From positions 1 to 45,436 of the forward strand of contig DATHNE010000052.1 of the NCBI GenBank assembly GCA_035486355.1: a stretch of 45,436 bases of DNA, read 5' to 3'. This DNA comes from Palsa-883 sp035486355. GTDB lineage: Bacteria; Pseudomonadota; Alphaproteobacteria; Acetobacterales; Acetobacteraceae. A program made the position numbers and the translations under genes. The notes under the pieces are model-generated. The model was not told the DNA's origin. It did not search any database and worked only from the letters and a program-made list of their open reading frames with translations. Shown one piece after another: positions 6,857-15,233 of the stretch (position 1 is its first letter; each line of letters begins with the position of its first letter).

Positions 6857-8995
6857 TCAGGTGCGGCTTGTCAAATCCGTGTTGCTGATCGGCAGACTGC
6901 TGATGCGCTTGCCGGTGATCGCGAAGATGGCGTTGGCGACCGCCGGGGCGACGGGCGGCGTGCCGGGTTCGCCGATGCCGCCCCAGCGTGCGCCGCGGCT
7001 GAGCGTGATGTAGGTTTCGATCCGTGGCGCGTCCGCCATGCGCGCGATCTGATAGGTATCGAAATTGCCCTGTTCCACGGCGCCATCCTTGATGGTGATG
7101 GCGTCGAACAGAGCGGCGGTCAGGCCGTAGATCACACCGCTTTCGATCTGCATTTCCACCAGGCGCGGATTGACCACATGGCCGCAATCCACCGCGGCGA
7201 CCACGCGGTCCACCTTCACCTCGCCGTGCGTGCTGACGCTGACTTCGGCGACCTGGGCGACGATGGTATCGAAGGATTCGTGGATAGCGATGCCGCGCCC
7301 TTTGCCCGCAGGCAGGGGCTTGCCCCAATCGCCCTTCTCCGCCGCCAGATCGAGCACGCGCAGGAAGTCGGGCCGGTGGGCGAGCAGTTTGCGACGGAAC
7401 TGATAGGGATCCTGCTTGGCCGCGTGGGCGAGTTCGTCGATGAAGCTTTCCACCACGAAGGCGTTCTGCGAGCTGCCGACGCTGCGCCAGAACATCACGG
7501 GAATGTGGGTGTTTTTCAGCACGCAGTCGACGCGCTGGCTGGCCACGGCATAGGGTTGGTTGGCGAGGCCTTCGACGGCCTGCCGTTCGATCCCATCGGG
7601 CACGCTGCCCCAGCCGAGCGAACGGGTGATCGATCCGACCGCGGTCTGGATGTGCAGGCCATTCAGTGCGCCATCAGTGGCCAGGCTGGCGCGGCAGCGC
7701 AACGCGGCCTGCGGGCGATAGCGGTCGTGACGGATGTCGATTTCGCGCGTCCACACCAGCTTCACCGGCTTGCCAACGGCTTTCGCCACCGTGACGGCCT
7801 GGATTAGCTCGTCGTTCACGGCGCGACGGCCGAAGCCGCCACCCAGGTAGCAGACATGCACGCGCACCTTCTCCGGTGCGACGCCGGCGGCCGTGGCGGC
7901 AAGGGCCAGCGCCATGTCGGGGTTCTGGGTGCCCAGCCATACATCGACACCGTCGGGGCGGACATGCGCGGTGCAGTTCAGTGGCTCCATTGGCGCGTGT
8001 GAGAGATGGGGTACCTCGTAGTTGGCCTCGACCAGCACGCCCTGCGTCAGCGCCTGGGCGACATCGCCATCGTTGCGCGCGGTGGCCAGCTTGCCGTCCA
8101 GCGCCGCGCGATATTCGGCGCGAAACATCGCGCTGTTGGTGCCGGCCCCGGCGCCGGGATTCCATTCCACTGGCAGATCGAGCGAGGCCTGCTTGGCGCG
8201 CCAGAACCGGTCGGCGACCACGGCAACGCCGTTCGGTACTGGCACCACGGCCAGGATACCGCGACGGCCGGTGACCTTGCTGGCATCGTACGATTTCACC
8301 GTGCCGCCCGGCACGGGGCACAGGGTCACGGCGGCGTAGACCATGTCTGGCAAGCGCACATCGATACCGAACTGGGCCTGGCCCGTGCATTTCACTTGCG
8401 TATCAAGCCGCGCGACCGGCTTGCCAGCGAAGCTGTACTGGTCCGGTGGCGTGATGGCCGGTTCGGCGCTGAGCTGGACGTTGGCTGCGGCGGGGGCCAG
8501 CACGCCGAAGCGGACCGCGCGGCCGGTCGCGGCGTGATGCACCTGGCCATCGCTCGCCGTGCACGCGGTCGCCGGCACGTCCCATCGCTGGGCGGCCGCG
8601 GTGATCAGGCGCATGCGCGCATTGGCGCCGACCTGCTGCATGGCAGCGTGCAGAGAGCGGATGGTACGGCTGCCGCCGGTGCCCATTGATCCATAAACGT
8701 GATCGGTGAGATTGCGATTGGCCGACGCGTGCTCGACGCGCACTTTGCTCCAGTCGCAGTGCAGCTCCTCGGCGATCAGCATCGGCAGGGAGGTGTAGAC
8801 GCCCTGGCCCATTTCGGACTTCGAAACGCGAATGGTGATGCGGTCGTCAGGGTCGATGACGAGCCAGGCACCGACCTCCGCGCCGGCTGCGGCGTCGGCG
8901 GGACGCAGGCCCAGCATCATGCCGCCCGCGGCGGTGAGCGCAGCGATGACGAACCCACGGCGAGACAGCGCAATGCGTGGCGGCTGATAGGTCAT
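6857..8995 (-). CDS. Molybdopterin-binding subunit of a xanthine-dehydrogenase-family hydroxylase (IorB-like), Tat-exported
   Basis: A 712-residue large subunit of a periplasmic molybdenum hydroxylase of the isoquinoline 1-oxidoreductase type. Residues 10-36 form a twin-arginine signal (SRRGFVIAALTAAGG, then ADAAAG). Molybdopterin-contacting motifs are visible: SEMGQGVYTSLPM, GGGFGRRAVNDE and, near the end, GGIGEPGTPPVAPAVANAI with the catalytic Glu. The electron-carrying 2Fe-2S subunit is encoded 13 bases upstream, the standard pairing. No FAD subunit is present, as in IorAB-type enzymes, which usually pass electrons to cytochrome c. Likely substrates are N-heterocycles or aldehydes; the exact one cannot be read from the sequence. 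Confidence 0.93.
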   Translation of the reverse strand: MTYQPPRIALSRRGFVIAALTAAGGMMLGLRPADAAAGAEVGAWLVIDPDDRITIRVSKSEMGQGVYTSLPMLIAEELHCDWSKVRVEHASANRNLTDHVYGSMGTGGSRTIRSLHAAMQQVGANARMRLITAAAQRWDVPATACTASDGQVHHAATGRAVRFGVLAPAAANVQLSAEPAITPPDQYSFAGKPVARLDTQVKCTGQAQFGIDVRLPDMVYAAVTLCPVPGGTVKSYDASKVTGRRGILAVVPVPNGVAVVADRFWRAKQASLDLPVEWNPGAGAGTNSAMFRAEYRAALDGKLATARNDGDVAQALTQGVLVEANYEVPHLSHAPMEPLNCTAHVRPDGVDVWLGTQNPDMALALAATAAGVAPEKVRVHVCYLGGGFGRRAVNDELIQAVTVAKAVGKPVKLVWTREIDIRHDRYRPQAALRCRASLATDGALNGLHIQTAVGSITRSLGWGSVPDGIERQAVEGLANQPYAVASQRVDCVLKNTHIPVMFWRSVGSSQNAFVVESFIDELAHAAKQDPYQFRRKLLAHRPDFLRVLDLAAEKGDWGKPLPAGKGRGIAIHESFDTIVAQVAEVSVSTHGEVKVDRVVAAVDCGHVVNPRLVEMQIESGVIYGLTAALFDAITIKDGAVEQGNFDTYQIARMADAPRIETYITLSRGARWGGIGEPGTPPVAPAVANAIFAITGKRISSLPISNTDLTSRT

Positions 8996-9008
8996 GGCGC
9001 GGGCCTCC

Positions 9009-9464
9009 TCAGCGTTTGTTCAGCGCGGCGGCGCGATGGATCGCAGCGCGGATGCGTGGATAGGTGCCACAGCGACAAATGTTGGTGATAGCGTCGTCAA
9101 TGTCGCGGTCGCTGGGGTTCGGTGTCTGTTGCAGCAGCGCGACGGTCGCCATGATCTGGCCCGACTGACAATAGCCACATTGCGGCACGTCGTGCTCGAT
9201 CCAGGCACGCTGCACGGGATGCGAGCCGTCGGGCGACAGGCCTTCAATCGTCAGCACTGTCGCACCATCGACATCGCCAATCTGCACCTGACAGGAGCGG
9301 GTGATCGCGCCGTTCAGGTGTACGGAACAGGCGCCGCATTGTGCGATGCCGCAGCCGAACTTCGTGCCGGTCAGGCCGAGTTCGTCGCGCAGCACCCACA
9401 GCAGGGGCGTTTCCGGTTCGATATCAAGTGCGTGTTTCTGGCCGTTGACAGTGAGCGTGATCAT
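9009..9464 (-). CDS. (2Fe-2S)-binding subunit of the molybdenum hydroxylase (IorA-like)
   Basis: A 151-residue two-cluster iron-sulfur subunit. The plant-ferredoxin-like N-terminal domain carries GCGIAQCGACSVHLNG. The C-terminal helical domain carries CGYCQSGQI and NICRCGTYPRI, the signature of the second 2Fe-2S cluster. The frame extends 12 codons upstream, but the ATG at 9464 gives the normal MITLTVNG start. It heads the leftward operon with the Mo subunit, the monooxygenase and two VOC proteins. It has no signal of its own and is probably co-exported with the Tat-tagged large subunit, as known for IorAB-type enzymes. Confidence 0.93.
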   Translation of the reverse strand: MITLTVNGQKHALDIEPETPLLWVLRDELGLTGTKFGCGIAQCGACSVHLNGAITRSCQVQIGDVDGATVLTIEGLSPDGSHPVQRAWIEHDVPQCGYCQSGQIMATVALLQQTPNPSDRDIDDAITNICRCGTYPRIRAAIHRAAALNKR

Positions 9465-9631
9465 GATGCCCCCGCGAACATAAGCCAATGAATGGCCCAA
9501 CCGGCTATTTGACCATCGTCACTCTAGGCCGGCATGGGCTTTTTGACGAGAGGGTGCGTATCACGATTGCGGCGCGTTGTGATGTTGTCATAGGCTGCAT
9601 GAACGGGAATTTAAGAACCGCAGGGGAGCGT

Positions 9632-10060
9632 ATGCTGCACGGACTGGATCCGTCGTTGACGCCCGATCTGCTGCATGCGCTTGCCAGCATGGGACACGGC
9701 GACACCATCGCGATCGTCGACGCGAACTTCCCGGCCACTAGTACCGCGCGGCGATTGATCGTGTTGCCGGGTGTTGACGCGCCGCGTGCGCTCGCGGCGC
9801 TTCTGACGGTGCTGCCGATCGACGATTTCGAGCCGGACCCCATCGCGGTGATGCAGGTGGTGGGTGATGCGACCGCGGTGCCTGATGTGGTGCGTGACTT
9901 CAAAGCCGTGCTGTCAACGCATGCGGCGCCGATGCCGGTGACGGTCGAACGGCATGCGTTCTATCGCATGGCAGAAGCGGCGTTTGCTATCGTGCAAAGC
10001 GGCGAACGGCGCTTTTACGGCAACATCCTGTTGCGAAAAGGTGTGATTCCACCGCAATGA
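9632..10060 (+). CDS. fucU: RbsD/FucU family sugar mutarotase
   Basis: A 142-residue mutarotase that interconverts sugar anomers (L-fucose for FucU, ribose pyranose/furanose for RbsD). The N-terminus LDPSLTPDLLHALASMGHGD contains the catalytic His22 region, followed by IVDANFPA. The C-terminus has FYRMAEAAFAIVQSGERRFYGN, closer to FucU than RbsD. The ATG at 9632 is preceded by AGGGGAG at 9622-9628, so I prefer it to the upstream in-frame ATG at 9488. Its stop overlaps the start of the amidohydrolase by 4 bases. Paired with a fuconolactonase-like enzyme, it fits L-fucose or a related hexose/pentose oxidation route. Confidence 0.9.
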   Translation: MLHGLDPSLTPDLLHALASMGHGDTIAIVDANFPATSTARRLIVLPGVDAPRALAALLTVLPIDDFEPDPIAVMQVVGDATAVPDVVRDFKAVLSTHAAPMPVTVERHAFYRMAEAAFAIVQSGERRFYGNILLRKGVIPPQ

Positions 10061-10890
10061 TTCAGGTCGACGCGCATCACCACGTCTGGCACGTCGCGCG
10101 TGGTGACTATGGTTGGTTGACGCCGGATCTGGCGATCTATCGCGATTATGCGCTGGCGGAGCTGCGGCCGTTGCTGGGGGATATCTCGGCGACCATTCTT
10201 GTGCAGGCGGCGCCGACCGAGGCCGAGACGGCCTTCCTGCTGCGCGTTGCGCATGACTCGCAGGGGTTGGTGCGCGGCGTGGTGGGGTGGACCGATCTGT
10301 CCGCACCGCGGGCGGCGGCGCGTGTCGCGGCGTTGGCGCGCGAGCGGCGGCTGGTTGGCCTGCGCCCGATGCTGCAGGACATTGCCGATACGCACTGGAT
10401 CCTGCTGCCCGAGGTGCAGCCCGCGCTGCGCGCCATGATGGAGTTCGGCCTGCGGTTCGATGCGTTGGTGCAACCGCGGCATCTTACGAGTCTGCTGACG
10501 CTCGCGATGCTGCATCCGCGCCTGCGCATCGTGATCGATCACATCGCCAAGCCAGCGATCGCGCAGGGCACGTGGCAACCCTGGGCCGACGCTGTCGCGC
10601 TGTTGGCAGAAGAGACCACGATGACCTGCAAGCTTTCCGGTCTGGTGACCGAGGCGGCGGCGGCCTGGCAGGATGATGATCTGCGGCGCTATGTCGATCA
10701 CGTGGTGCAGTGTTTCGGGCCAACGCGGGTGATGTGGGGCAGCGATTGGCCGGTCGTGGATCTCGCCGGCGGCTATGCGCGTTGGCGTGCGGCAAGTCTG
10801 CGGCTGCTGGCCGGACTCGACGCGGCGGCGCGGGATGCGATCCTGGGTGGCACGGCTGCCGCCTTCTATGGTCTGGGTGTTGCCGCATGA
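10057..10890 (+). CDS. Amidohydrolase family protein, probable L-fuconolactonase (COG3618 type)
   Basis: A 277-residue TIM-barrel metallohydrolase of the Amidohydro_2 family, which opens sugar lactones (L-fuconolactone, L-rhamnonolactone) or 2-pyrone-4,6-dicarboxylate. The N-terminal metal-binding HxH is His7/His9 in VDAHHHVW. The IDHIAKPAI block and the C-terminal MWGSDWPVVDL, holding the catalytic Asp, are typical. It is coupled by 4-base overlaps to fucU before it and arfB after it. Together with the mutarotase it suggests hydrolysis of an aldonolactone after a sugar dehydrogenase that is not in this window. Lactonase is favoured over pyrone hydrolase by the FucU neighbour. Confidence 0.85.
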   Translation: MIQVDAHHHVWHVARGDYGWLTPDLAIYRDYALAELRPLLGDISATILVQAAPTEAETAFLLRVAHDSQGLVRGVVGWTDLSAPRAAARVAALARERRLVGLRPMLQDIADTHWILLPEVQPALRAMMEFGLRFDALVQPRHLTSLLTLAMLHPRLRIVIDHIAKPAIAQGTWQPWADAVALLAEETTMTCKLSGLVTEAAAAWQDDDLRRYVDHVVQCFGPTRVMWGSDWPVVDLAGGYARWRAASLRLLAGLDAAARDAILGGTAAAFYGLGVAA

Positions 10891-11309
10891 TCCGTGTGAC
10901 CGATCAGATCGCGATCGACGAGCGCGACATTTCTGAATCCTTCATGCGCGCGTCCGGCCCAGGCGGGCAGAATGTCAACAAGGTGGAAACCGCGGTGATG
11001 CTGCGGTTCGATGCGGGTGGCGCGTCGGGCCTTCCCACAGCAGTACGTGCGCGGCTGGCGCGACTGGCCGGCAAGCGGCTGACGCAGGAGGGGGTGGTGG
11101 TGATCACCGCGCGCCGCCATCGCACGCAGGAACGCAACCGTGCCGCGGCGCTGGCGGCGTTGGTGCATCTAATCCGTCGCGCTGCTGTGCCGCCAGTGAA
11201 ACGGATCCCGACGCGTCGCAGCCAGGCCTCGGTGGAGGAGCGGTTGCAGATGAAGGCGCGCCGCGCACGCACCAAGTCAGCGCGCACCAAGCCGGGCAAC
11301 GAGGATTGA
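10887..11309 (+). CDS. arfB: Alternative ribosome-rescue factor ArfB (peptidyl-tRNA hydrolase, ICT1 family)
   Basis: A 140-residue GGQ-domain protein that releases peptides from ribosomes stalled without a stop codon. ASGPGGQNVNKVETAV carries the GGQ at residues 26-28. The C-terminus is a basic tail (RRSQASVEERLQMKARRARTKSARTK), which in ArfB enters the empty mRNA channel. The full-length 140 residues and absence of codon-recognition domains separate it from RF1/RF2. The start ATG overlaps the lactonase stop by 4 bases, an odd partner for a rescue factor. The frame is open upstream inside the lactonase gene, but the ATG at 10887 gives the family N-terminus. Confidence 0.93.
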   Translation: MIRVTDQIAIDERDISESFMRASGPGGQNVNKVETAVMLRFDAGGASGLPTAVRARLARLAGKRLTQEGVVVITARRHRTQERNRAAALAALVHLIRRAAVPPVKRIPTRRSQASVEERLQMKARRARTKSARTKPGNED

Positions 11310-11327
11310 TCCAGCCTCGTTGGGGTA

Positions 11328-12096
11328 TTACCATCGCGGGACGATCTGCCGCGCCCGCATATTGTGCGAGGCGGTTCCGCCGAAACCGATGGACCGCACG
11401 ATCAGTACGGTTGCCAACAAAACCAGGACCGATAATGCCACGCGCCGATGATGATGCGGTTTGGCGCGGCGAAAGCCCCAGCCACCGAGTTGGGTGCCCA
11501 CGATCAATACAGGACAGGCGACCAATGCAAATAGCGGCGTCTGGCGGTCAATCAGGCCGGCGATCGCCAGTGAAACGACCGCGACAGATGCCGTGAAGGT
11601 GAAGAACACGATCGAGCTCGTGCGGACGACGGCAGCACAGTTCGGCAATGCCATCAGAAGGGCCACCACAGATGGTCCGGGGACTGCTGCGGCACCATTA
11701 TCAGACCGGCGAGCAGACCGACCACGCCGACCACCCAACGCGCGGGATGTGGCGGTAGCCGCAGGCCTCGGCCCAACAACAAAGCAGAGCCAATAATCAG
11801 CAGCCCGAACATCAGCCTGGCATGCTGGGCCGAGAGCCGCGTGAGCAGCATCAGGCCCAAGGGGGTGCCGACCACCAGCGAGGTGACAACCAGGCGAGCG
11901 ACCGCCAATCGGTGGTGCGCAGATCGATCAGACTGGCCAGGATCTGCAGCAGTGCTGATAGCGGGACGACCTGCGCTGGCGGCAGCCCCAGGCTGAGCAG
12001 GGGCACCGCGGCAATGGCGAAGCCGAATTCGGTAAACCCACGCAACAGCGCCGCGCAGAAGGCGCTAAGCACCACGAACGGCAGGCTCACGAGCAT
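11328..12096 (-). pseudogene. TSUP family permease (sulfite exporter TauE/SafE type), two frameshifts
   Basis: Three consecutive reading frames spell one typical TSUP membrane protein. Residues from the ATG at 12096 run through VVLSAFCAALLRGFTEFGFA and DWRSLAWL. The frame changes near 11882, continuing with LVVGTPLGLMLL and LLLGRGLRL. It changes again near 11700, continuing with NGAAAVPGPSVVALLMA and the C-terminal helices. Each shift is equivalent to loss of one base. The combined product would be about 255 residues with 7-8 hydrophobic segments, normal for the family of organosulfur and small-anion transporters. Unless both shifts are sequencing errors, the gene is dead. It is convergent with arfB, 18 bases away. 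Confidence 0.8.
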
Positions 12097-12332
12097 GGAT
12101 CACGCAGCTTCGGGCGCGCGCGGGAGGTTGTCCATGTCGCGCGTTCGATCTGCGCCAAACGGCGATGTGGCTTGTCAAACCACGAATACGCCAGCATCAT
12201 ACAAGTTGACGTGCCGGCAGAACAAGTGTGAGACAGATAAGAATGCCGTAATTTCGTCACCTTGAACAACGTTGGTCAGACAGAGTGCCGCGTGTTTATG
12301 CGGGGAATCGCGTTGTATTGAAAGGAGTGATC

Positions 12333-12764
12333 ATGGCGCTGGGAGAATTAAGGCAATATTGTGTCGGGCGCCGCCAAATGGGGCGGCATGGCCTGTCATT
12401 ATTGCTCGCGGCGGTGGCATTGCATGGAACGCGCGCAATGGCTGCCATGGAAGAGGCGCAGGGATCGAGCGTTGTGTGGGTCGAGGAGACCGGCATTGCC
12501 TCGTTTTATGGCAGCCACCATCAGGGACGGCGCACGGCGTTTGGCGACCGGTTTGATCAGCGCAAGCTGACGGCGGCACATCCATGGTTGCCATTTGGCG
12601 CCAAGGTGCGTGTGACCACGGTGGCGACGGGTGATTCCGTGATCGTGATGGTCACGGATCGCTTGTATTCCAAGCGGGTGGTCATCGACCTGTCGACCGC
12701 CGCGGCGCGCGAACTGGGGATGATGCGCAGCGGTGTGGCGAAGGTGACGCTGACGCCAGCCTGA
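12333..12764 (+). CDS. RlpA-like double-psi beta-barrel protein (septal ring lytic transglycosylase family)
   Basis: A 143-residue secreted protein. Residues 1-38 are a long basic N-terminus and hydrophobic core ending AMA, a probable Sec signal. The rest is one double-psi beta-barrel domain: GIASFYGSHHQGRRTAFGDRFD (given as start and end of the motif at residues 54-75), LTAAHPWLPFGAKVRV, and VTDRLYSKRVVIDLS. In RlpA the domain cleaves naked glycan strands at division sites. Residues corresponding to the active-site His (His83) and Asp (Asp109) are present, but the usual Glu of GExFD is Asp72. There is no SPOR domain. The ATG at 12333 follows AAAGGAG (12321-12327); the upstream ATG at 12285 lacks such a site. 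Confidence 0.85.
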   Translation: MALGELRQYCVGRRQMGRHGLSLLLAAVALHGTRAMAAMEEAQGSSVVWVEETGIASFYGSHHQGRRTAFGDRFDQRKLTAAHPWLPFGAKVRVTTVATGDSVIVMVTDRLYSKRVVIDLSTAAARELGMMRSGVAKVTLTPA

Positions 12765-12833
12765 CGCATCCGCCCGATACAAGGGCGGCGCGCGTTGTGG
12801 CATGATGCGCCCGTGTTCGCGGGGAGGCATCGC

Positions 12834-14183
12834 ATGCAACGGGATTCGCAAGGTCTGAAGCTGAGCACTGCGTCGGCGCATGCAGCGGCGGCGTTTGATT
12901 ATGCCGTGGCGGGATATGTGACCTATCGCACCGATGCCGGGCAGCGGCTGGCGCCGCTGCTAGCGGCGGATCCGGAATTCGCGCTGGCGCACGCCCTCAA
13001 GGGCTATTTGATGATGCTGAGCTACAAGCAGGCCAATGTTCCGCTTGCGGTGGAAGCTCTGGCGGCGGCACGTCGTTGCTCGGGCACGGCGACGGCGCGG
13101 GAGAAGCTGCATATCGCGGCGCTAGCGGAATGGATTGAGGGCGCACCGGATCGTTCAGTGGGGATCTGGGAGCAGATCCTGCGCGCGCATCCGCGCGATG
13201 TGCTGGCGTTCCGGCTGGCGCATTTTACCAACTTCTGGCTGGGGCGACCGGATCGGATGCTGACCTCGGTGCGGGCGGTGGAACCGGCTTGGGGTGAGGA
13301 CCTACCTTATTACGGCACGCTGTTGGCGTGCCGCTGTTTCGCGCACGAGGAATGCGGGCTATACACCGAGGCCGAAGCGGCGGGGCGTGCGGCGATCGCG
13401 CGCGATCCGGGGGATCTGTGGGCGGCGCATGGCGTGGCGCACGTGATGGAGATGCAAGGGCGGCGCGCGGAAGGGATTGCGTGGATCGACGGGTTGCGCG
13501 GCAACTGGGACGGCGCGAGTAATCTCAAGTACCATGTGTGGTGGCATGCGGCGATGTTCCATCTGGAACATGGCGAGACCGATCGGGTGTTGGCACTGTA
13601 TGATGGCGTGTTCCGCGACCTGGCATCGCCGCTGACCGAGGCGGTGCCGGACCTGTATATCGATGTGCAAAATGCTGCATCGATGTTGTTTCGCTTGCAA
13701 CTGCATGGGGTGGACGTTGGCGACCGGTGGAGCGAGCTGGCGGACAAGGCCGAGGTGCGGATTGGCGATACGCTGTCGGTGTTCACGCTGCCGCATTGGA
13801 TGATGGCGCTCGGCGCCACGGGGCGTGGTGCGGCGGCGCGGCGCATGCTGGCGGGGCTGCGCGATGCAGCGCAGGCGGATACGCCGCATGCGGCGCTGGT
13901 CGGCACGATCGCGGTGCCGCTGTGTGAGGCGGTGCTGGCGTATTATGAAGGCGGGCCAGCGCGGGTCGTGGCGATGATGCGCCCCGTGCTGGGCGAGATG
14001 TACCGGCTCGGCGGCAGTCACGCGCAGCAGGATGTGCTGGAGCAGTTGTATCTGCACGCGGCGATGCAGGCTGACCGGCACGATGACGCGAAGCTGTTGC
14101 TAGAGCGCGTGTCGGGACGGCATCCGGTACCGGTGAGCCGGCGCATCGGGTACCGCGGGCCGGCGGCGCGATTGGGGTTCTGA
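12834..14183 (+). CDS. Tetratricopeptide-repeat protein, TTC38-like family
   Basis: A 449-residue, mostly helical soluble protein. It resembles the TTC38 family: HGVAHVMEMQGRRAEGIAWI, YHVWWHAAMFHLEHGETDRV and LALYDGVFRD are the hallmark blocks of that group. Repeats are irregular helix pairs through the whole length. TTC38 proteins occur in many bacteria and in animals, with no established biochemical role. No signal peptide or membrane segment is evident. The ATG at 12834 follows GGGGAGG (12821-12827); the upstream in-frame ATG at 12795 is less likely. It stands alone between the RlpA-like gene and a dehydrogenase gene, both on the same strand with gaps of about 70 and 150 bases. Confidence 0.85.
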   Translation: MQRDSQGLKLSTASAHAAAAFDYAVAGYVTYRTDAGQRLAPLLAADPEFALAHALKGYLMMLSYKQANVPLAVEALAAARRCSGTATAREKLHIAALAEWIEGAPDRSVGIWEQILRAHPRDVLAFRLAHFTNFWLGRPDRMLTSVRAVEPAWGEDLPYYGTLLACRCFAHEECGLYTEAEAAGRAAIARDPGDLWAAHGVAHVMEMQGRRAEGIAWIDGLRGNWDGASNLKYHVWWHAAMFHLEHGETDRVLALYDGVFRDLASPLTEAVPDLYIDVQNAASMLFRLQLHGVDVGDRWSELADKAEVRIGDTLSVFTLPHWMMALGATGRGAAARRMLAGLRDAAQADTPHAALVGTIAVPLCEAVLAYYEGGPARVVAMMRPVLGEMYRLGGSHAQQDVLEQLYLHAAMQADRHDDAKLLLERVSGRHPVPVSRRIGYRGPAARLGF

Positions 14184-14335
14184 CCGCGCACTTCCCGAGC
14201 ACGATGCCGTGCAGGCTGGCGGATTTCCAACGGGGTTATTTTCGACGCCATGTCGGGGCCGCTGCCCCCTCTCCTGGCCGACATACTCTTGGCGCGCTAC
14301 GGTTTCCGTTCAACCCAGCGCAGGGAGAGACGGAC

Positions 14336-15223
14336 GTGAAGGTCGGGTTCATCGGCGTCGGCAATATGGGCGGGCCCATGTGCCGCAACATCATCAAGAA
14401 CACCAACCATGAGGTGGTGGTGTTCGATCTCGACCCCGCGGCGGTGCAGCGCTGCACGGCGCTGGGGGCGACGGACGGGACGTCGATCGCCGATGTGGCG
14501 AACAGCTGCGATGTGGTGATCACGTCGCTGCCGATCCCAAAGGTGGTGGAGGAGGTGGCGCTGGGGCCGGATGGCGTGATCGCCAATGCGCGGCCAGGTA
14601 CGGTGTATATCGATTTGTCGACGAACGCGCCGTCGACCGCGCGCAAGCTGGCCGAGCGGGCGCAAGCGAAGGGTGTGGGGATGCTGGAGGCGCCGGTCTC
14701 GGGTGGGGTTGCGCGGGCGACGGACGGCACCATCGTTATCATGGTGGGTGGGGAGGCCGCGACGTTCGAGGCGCAATTGCCGCTGCTGAAATCGTTCAGC
14801 GGCGAAGTGATCCATGTCGGCGATGTCGGATTCGGTTCAGTCGCCAAACTGATCAACAACATGCTGGCATTCTGCAACGCGGCAGCGGCGGCCGAGGCGT
14901 TGATGATGGGCAAGCGCGCTGGGATCGATATGCGCAAGCTGGACGCGGTGATCCGCAACGCGAGTGGGGATTCGGCGGGCTATCGGAACATGGCGACGAA
15001 GGCGCTGGCAGGGAATTTCAAGGCGACGTTCGCGCTGGATCTGGCGCACAAGGATTTAAGGCTGGCAATGGAGCTGGCGGATGAGGTGGGCGTGCCGGGG
15101 ATGATCGCGCCGCAGGTGCTGAACTTGATGCGGATGGCGCGGGGGATGGGGCTGGGTGGGATGGATTCCGCGTCGATCATGCGGGTGTACGAAACCACGC
15201 TGGGAACGGAAGTGCGGGGGTGA
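14336..15223 (+). CDS. NAD(P)-dependent beta-hydroxyacid dehydrogenase (3-hydroxyisobutyrate dehydrogenase family)
   Basis: A 295-residue cytosolic dehydrogenase. It has the Rossmann motif GFIGVGNMGGPM at the N-terminus, substrate-binding DLSTNAPSTARKL, then EAPVSGGVARATDGT and the catalytic Lys171 in AKLINNM. Family members oxidise 3-hydroxyisobutyrate, tartronate semialdehyde or related beta-hydroxyacids. The start is the GTG at 14336, preceded by GGGAG near 14323, because the longer upstream frame lacks family residues. It converges on the GarD-like dehydratase across a 27-bp hairpin. In galactarate/glucarate catabolism a tartronate semialdehyde reductase is needed, so such a role is possible but unproven. 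Confidence 0.9.
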   Translation: MKVGFIGVGNMGGPMCRNIIKNTNHEVVVFDLDPAAVQRCTALGATDGTSIADVANSCDVVITSLPIPKVVEEVALGPDGVIANARPGTVYIDLSTNAPSTARKLAERAQAKGVGMLEAPVSGGVARATDGTIVIMVGGEAATFEAQLPLLKSFSGEVIHVGDVGFGSVAKLINNMLAFCNAAAAAEALMMGKRAGIDMRKLDAVIRNASGDSAGYRNMATKALAGNFKATFALDLAHKDLRLAMELADEVGVPGMIAPQVLNLMRMARGMGLGGMDSASIMRVYETTLGTEVRG

Positions 15224-15233
15224 AATGAATTTC

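Noticed and set aside
6792..7328. N-terminal extension of the ACAD-fold gene
   Set aside because: It runs through the 3' end of the Mo-hydroxylase gene in another frame, is Arg-rich, and the family N-terminus starts at 6791.
12087..12269. 60-codon minus-strand frame upstream of the TSUP pseudogene
   Set aside because: No ribosome-binding site, no domain, and it overlaps the start of the permease; treated as intergenic.
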